From assembly GCA_016926925.1 (NCBI GenBank), contig JAFGNQ010000024.1:1-10055 (forward strand): DNA of 10,055 bases, written 5' to 3'. The notes beneath the pieces were generated by a model, which was not told the origin of the DNA, searched no databases, and saw nothing but the letters and a program-made list of their open reading frames with translations. This document shows positions 7,350 through 10,055 of this stretch, piece after piece; position 1 is the first letter of the stretch, and each line of letters begins with the position of its first letter. A program made the position numbers and the translations under genes. This DNA is from Candidatus Aminicenantota bacterium (GTDB taxonomy: Bacteria > Acidobacteriota > Aminicenantia > Aminicenantales > Aminicenantaceae).

Positions 7350-10055
7350 GCTTCACTCCGATTTGGGCTCTCCTCGGCGGCCATATGTATCCGTAAACGA
7401 AATCCTGTCCGGGAACCAGGGAATAAGTCATCATATCCGTCGGTGTCGCCCTGTTCAAGAGGTTGAAGACTTCGAAGCGCACGAGCAGGGACACACGATC
7501 GGCGAACCGGAAGCTCTTTTCGATGTTCATGTCGAGCAAATAGGCTGTCGGCAGCCTGTGACCGTTATCTCCCCTTGCCTCGACCGAGACAGTCCGGCTT
7601 CCCTGATTGAGGTTGTAAATGTTTGCCGTCCGTGCATAGGGAGGACCTGCCTGGATCTGAAAATTGGCACTTGCGGAAATACCCCAGGGGAACAGATACG
7701 TTCCTAAAATCTTGACACTATAGGGACGATCCCCGGCCATACGGCCGTCGATATTGAGAAAGTGGTTGGGATCCTTTGCTTGAGCACTGTTCCAGAGGAT
7801 GTTTTCACTGAAGGTCTGCCGGTTGATGCCTCTGGGATTCAGTCCCCACATTTTCGAATAGGTGAACGAGGCCGACATTTGCCAATTGTGGGACATGCGC
7901 TTGTTTGCCGTAAGGGAGAACATGCGGAAGCGGGCATAGTACCTGTCCGGGTTGGTGATCTGAAGCTCGGGTGGCTCGTCGACCAGATTGTAAGCCTGAA
8001 GAGGATCCCCGGTGATCGGATCAGAAACCGTGATAAGTTCGTAGTAATCGTCCCAATCACCTGTTGTCGGCGCAAACCCAATCATGTCTTTGGTCCACTT
8101 CTCCATATAGGTGAAGCTTATCCCAAGATCCGTGAGGATTTCCCTGTCGATTCCGATGGAGAACTGGTCGGAATAGGGATTTTTCAGGTTGGGATCCACA
8201 GACATTCTTGCCGGTTCATCGACAAAAATCAGCTCCCAATCCGCCCCGTTCCACCAATACAAATTCCATGGTGGTGTCGTGGGTGAAGGAGTCTCAAAGT
8301 TTCCGTAAATCATGTGATCGTAGTAGCGTCCTGCATTGGCCCGTAAAAGCGTCTTTCCATCTGACGTCAATTTAAAAGCAAATCCAAAGCGAGGCGAAAA
8401 TACGTTCCATTTAACCAGGTCTGGTCTTCCCGACACTATGGTATCGGTTTCAATCCATTCATATGTGACAGGATCTACAACTAGCTCGTTCATGTCCGGA
8501 ATCCATCCCTTAGCATAGTCGTAGCGAATCCCCACATTCAAAGTCAGGCGATCACTGACACTCCAAGTATCATCCAAGAACACGCCTACGTGATTGCTTT
8601 CTGCGCCGTACGTATAGGGAGCAAATTCATATTTGTATTGATACAAATAGGGTTCACCATAGTAGTAGTACGTGTAGTTTGAGTATATTATGCCTGCGTT
8701 ATAGCCACCTTTTGACTTTGATTTGCCCTTTGAATACTGCACTCCGAACTTGAAATCGTGGTCTCCGACCAGGAAATCCTCGGCAAAATGAGATAAGGTG
8801 GCATTGACGCCATTTCTCGACGGCCAGAAATAGTAAATCCACCAGGGACCGCCGGATGTCACACCCGTGTTGTCGTCGTAATACGTCGGTCCTTTATAGT
8901 AATTGATGGATTCGTAGAAATCATACCCGCCGGAATAGCTCCATTTCAGCTCGAAGAAGGTGGTGTTGCTCAGAACACCGGTCAGACTGACACTGGCCGT
9001 GGGCAACCCCCCCCTCTCTGTGGCCACCGTATCGAGACTGCCGTAGTCGGGAGTGTAGGGATCAGGGAGGTCATACCATTCATAGTTGTAAAATCCGACG
9101 AGCTTGAAATTTTTGGTGAGCTGATAGGTCAATTTACCGAACAGTTGTTTGTCGTCAAACTGCGTGAAGTACTGCGGATCCACACCTATCGTGCTGGAAG
9201 CGTCGCGCTGCCACCATCCCGAAGCGAAGAACCAGATTTTATCCTTGATGATAGGACCGCCCAGTTGAAAGCTCAGATCAAAGAACTGTTTTCTGTTGTA
9301 GGGAAATTGTGAGTCTTCGCTGATATAGCCGTTGTCAAGAAGGTCTTGGATGTGAGCGGTCGAGTTGTTTCCGGTGAGGCCGTTGGACTGAAGATACGCT
9401 CCTAAACCACCGGTAATTTCATTACCGCCGGATTTGGTGACGATGTTGATGGTGGCACCCATGAAATTCCCGTATTCTGCTTTCCCTCCGACACCGATGA
9501 CCTGGATTTCCTGGATGACATCAGGATTGAGCCAGGCCCAGGCCGCACCGTAATCGGGAGATGTGGTGTCCACACCGTCGAAGAGGTAGACATTGGAATC
9601 CGAGCTTGTTCCGTAGGCAACACTGCGGGACGAATCCGTGTTTCCCCCATGAGACCAGACGCCCGGAGTGGAGTTGACAAGGTCGAAAAAGCAGGTTCGC
9701 AGCAGCGGCAGGCTGTCCATCATTTCAGTCTGCCAGTTGGTGGATATGCCGGATTTGGTGACGTCCACGACCGGGGTTTCAGCTAGAACAGTGATGGATT
9801 CTTCCAGAGTGGTCACCTTCAAAACCACATCTTCTGTGACTATTGTATCGACACGGACAACAACACCCGTATTTGTGGTTGTTTGGAAGCCTTGAAGAGT
9901 GAAGGTGAGCTCATAGGTTCCGGGCGGCAGGTTGGCAAAACGATAGAGGCCGCTCTCGCTGGTGATGAAGGTCCTCGTTCCACCGATCAGCGCCGGGCTT
10001 TTCACTTCGACTGTCACGCCCGGAAGTGGAACCTGATCTTCATCGGTTACCGTGC
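7339..10055 (-). CDS. TonB-dependent receptor with N-terminal CarbReg domain, Oar-like (receptor B), 5'-truncated by window edge
   Basis: This is an outer-membrane TonB-dependent receptor. The frame is open to the right edge: before the GTG at 10017 it reads TVTDEDQVPLPG, a typical CarbReg strand, so that GTG is internal. About 904 residues are visible. Residues about 1-83 are the CarbReg domain (GLYRFANLPPGTYELTFT at about 35-52), about 90-215 the plug (NVYLFDGVD, then AEYGNFMGATINIVTKSGGN), and the rest the barrel, ending in IGVKLRF with the terminal Phe expected of an outer-membrane barrel. Only the signal peptide and perhaps 20-40 residues seem to be missing. It is a paralogue of receptor A: FAEDFLVGDHDFKFGVQ, LDDTWSVSDRLTLNVGIRYD and NPYSDQFSIGIDRE all have close counterparts there. 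No SusD-like partner is seen, as is usual for Oar-like receptors. The transported molecule is unknown. Confidence 0.94.
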   Translation of the reverse strand, partial: TVTDEDQVPLPGVTVEVKSPALIGGTRTFITSESGLYRFANLPPGTYELTFTLQGFQTTTNTGVVVRVDTIVTEDVVLKVTTLEESITVLAETPVVDVTKSGISTNWQTEMMDSLPLLRTCFFDLVNSTPGVWSHGGNTDSSRSVAYGTSSDSNVYLFDGVDTTSPDYGAAWAWLNPDVIQEIQVIGVGGKAEYGNFMGATINIVTKSGGNEITGGLGAYLQSNGLTGNNSTAHIQDLLDNGYISEDSQFPYNRKQFFDLSFQLGGPIIKDKIWFFASGWWQRDASSTIGVDPQYFTQFDDKQLFGKLTYQLTKNFKLVGFYNYEWYDLPDPYTPDYGSLDTVATERGGLPTASVSLTGVLSNTTFFELKWSYSGGYDFYESINYYKGPTYYDDNTGVTSGGPWWIYYFWPSRNGVNATLSHFAEDFLVGDHDFKFGVQYSKGKSKSKGGYNAGIIYSNYTYYYYGEPYLYQYKYEFAPYTYGAESNHVGVFLDDTWSVSDRLTLNVGIRYDYAKGWIPDMNELVVDPVTYEWIETDTIVSGRPDLVKWNVFSPRFGFAFKLTSDGKTLLRANAGRYYDHMIYGNFETPSPTTPPWNLYWWNGADWELIFVDEPARMSVDPNLKNPYSDQFSIGIDREILTDLGISFTYMEKWTKDMIGFAPTTGDWDDYYELITVSDPITGDPLQAYNLVDEPPELQITNPDRYYARFRMFSLTANKRMSHNWQMSASFTYSKMWGLNPRGINRQTFSENILWNSAQAKDPNHFLNIDGRMAGDRPYSVKILGTYLFPWGISASANFQIQAGPPYARTANIYNLNQGSRTVSVEARGDNGHRLPTAYLLDMNIEKSFRFADRVSLLVRFEVFNLLNRATPTDMMTYSLVPGQDFVYGYIWPPRRAQIGVKLRF

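Noticed and set aside
7339..10055. Possible SusC/SusD-type polysaccharide utilisation locus
   Set aside because: The receptors are Oar-like, no SusD lipoprotein or glycoside hydrolase is present, and the sulfatase-fold protein lacks the formylglycine motif, so a glycan-uptake label is not supported.
1..10055. CRISPR array, tRNA, rRNA, insertion sequence or phage genes
   Set aside because: I saw no spaced direct repeats, cloverleaf, transposase motif, terminal inverted repeats or phage proteins on either strand.

Overview
The window looks like chromosomal DNA from a Gram-negative (diderm) bacterium of intermediate GC. Two partial TonB-dependent outer-membrane receptors of the Oar / carboxypeptidase-regulatory-domain type lie at the two ends. 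Between them are a membrane-anchored sulfatase-fold protein fused to TPR repeats, a PLP aminotransferase, and a secreted protein with a carboxypeptidase-regulatory domain and TPRs. Expanded families of Oar-like receptors plus sulfatase-TPR and CarbReg-TPR proteins are typical of Acidobacteriota and Candidatus Aminicenantes. That assignment is inferred from gene content only; there is no rRNA or other marker gene here.

Layout, left to right: (1) the 3' part of receptor A, plus strand, open at the left edge and ending at 2396; (2) a strong inverted repeat at 2412-2450, a probable two-way terminator; (3) the sulfatase-TPR gene, minus strand, 4818 to 2452; (4) a 270-base divergent intergenic region with a near-consensus sigma-70 promoter framed by an 8-base inverted repeat, and a long leader with two possible hairpins; (5) the aminotransferase, plus strand, 5089-6258; (6) the CarbReg-TPR gene, minus strand, 7187 to 6255, whose stop codon overlaps the aminotransferase stop tail to tail; (7) a 151-base gap with its likely promoter and a rho-independent terminator; (8) receptor B, minus strand, ending at 7339 and running off the right edge.

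Receptors A and B are clear paralogues in opposite orientation, so the locus is bracketed by a diverged inverted repeat. The likely theme is uptake and handling of an outer-membrane substrate: receptors at the surface, an anchored hydrolase-fold protein and a TPR scaffold in the periplasm, and a cytoplasmic aminotransferase. No SusD-like lipoprotein, glycoside hydrolase, peptidase or TonB/ExbBD gene is present to name the substrate, and the genes are not one operon. The most notable feature is the sulfatase-fold protein. It has Thr where formylglycine sulfatases have Cys/Ser and His where they have Arg, so it may not be a conventional sulfatase. I did not find a clearly new multi-gene system. 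There are no CRISPR arrays, RNA genes or mobile elements that I can see.
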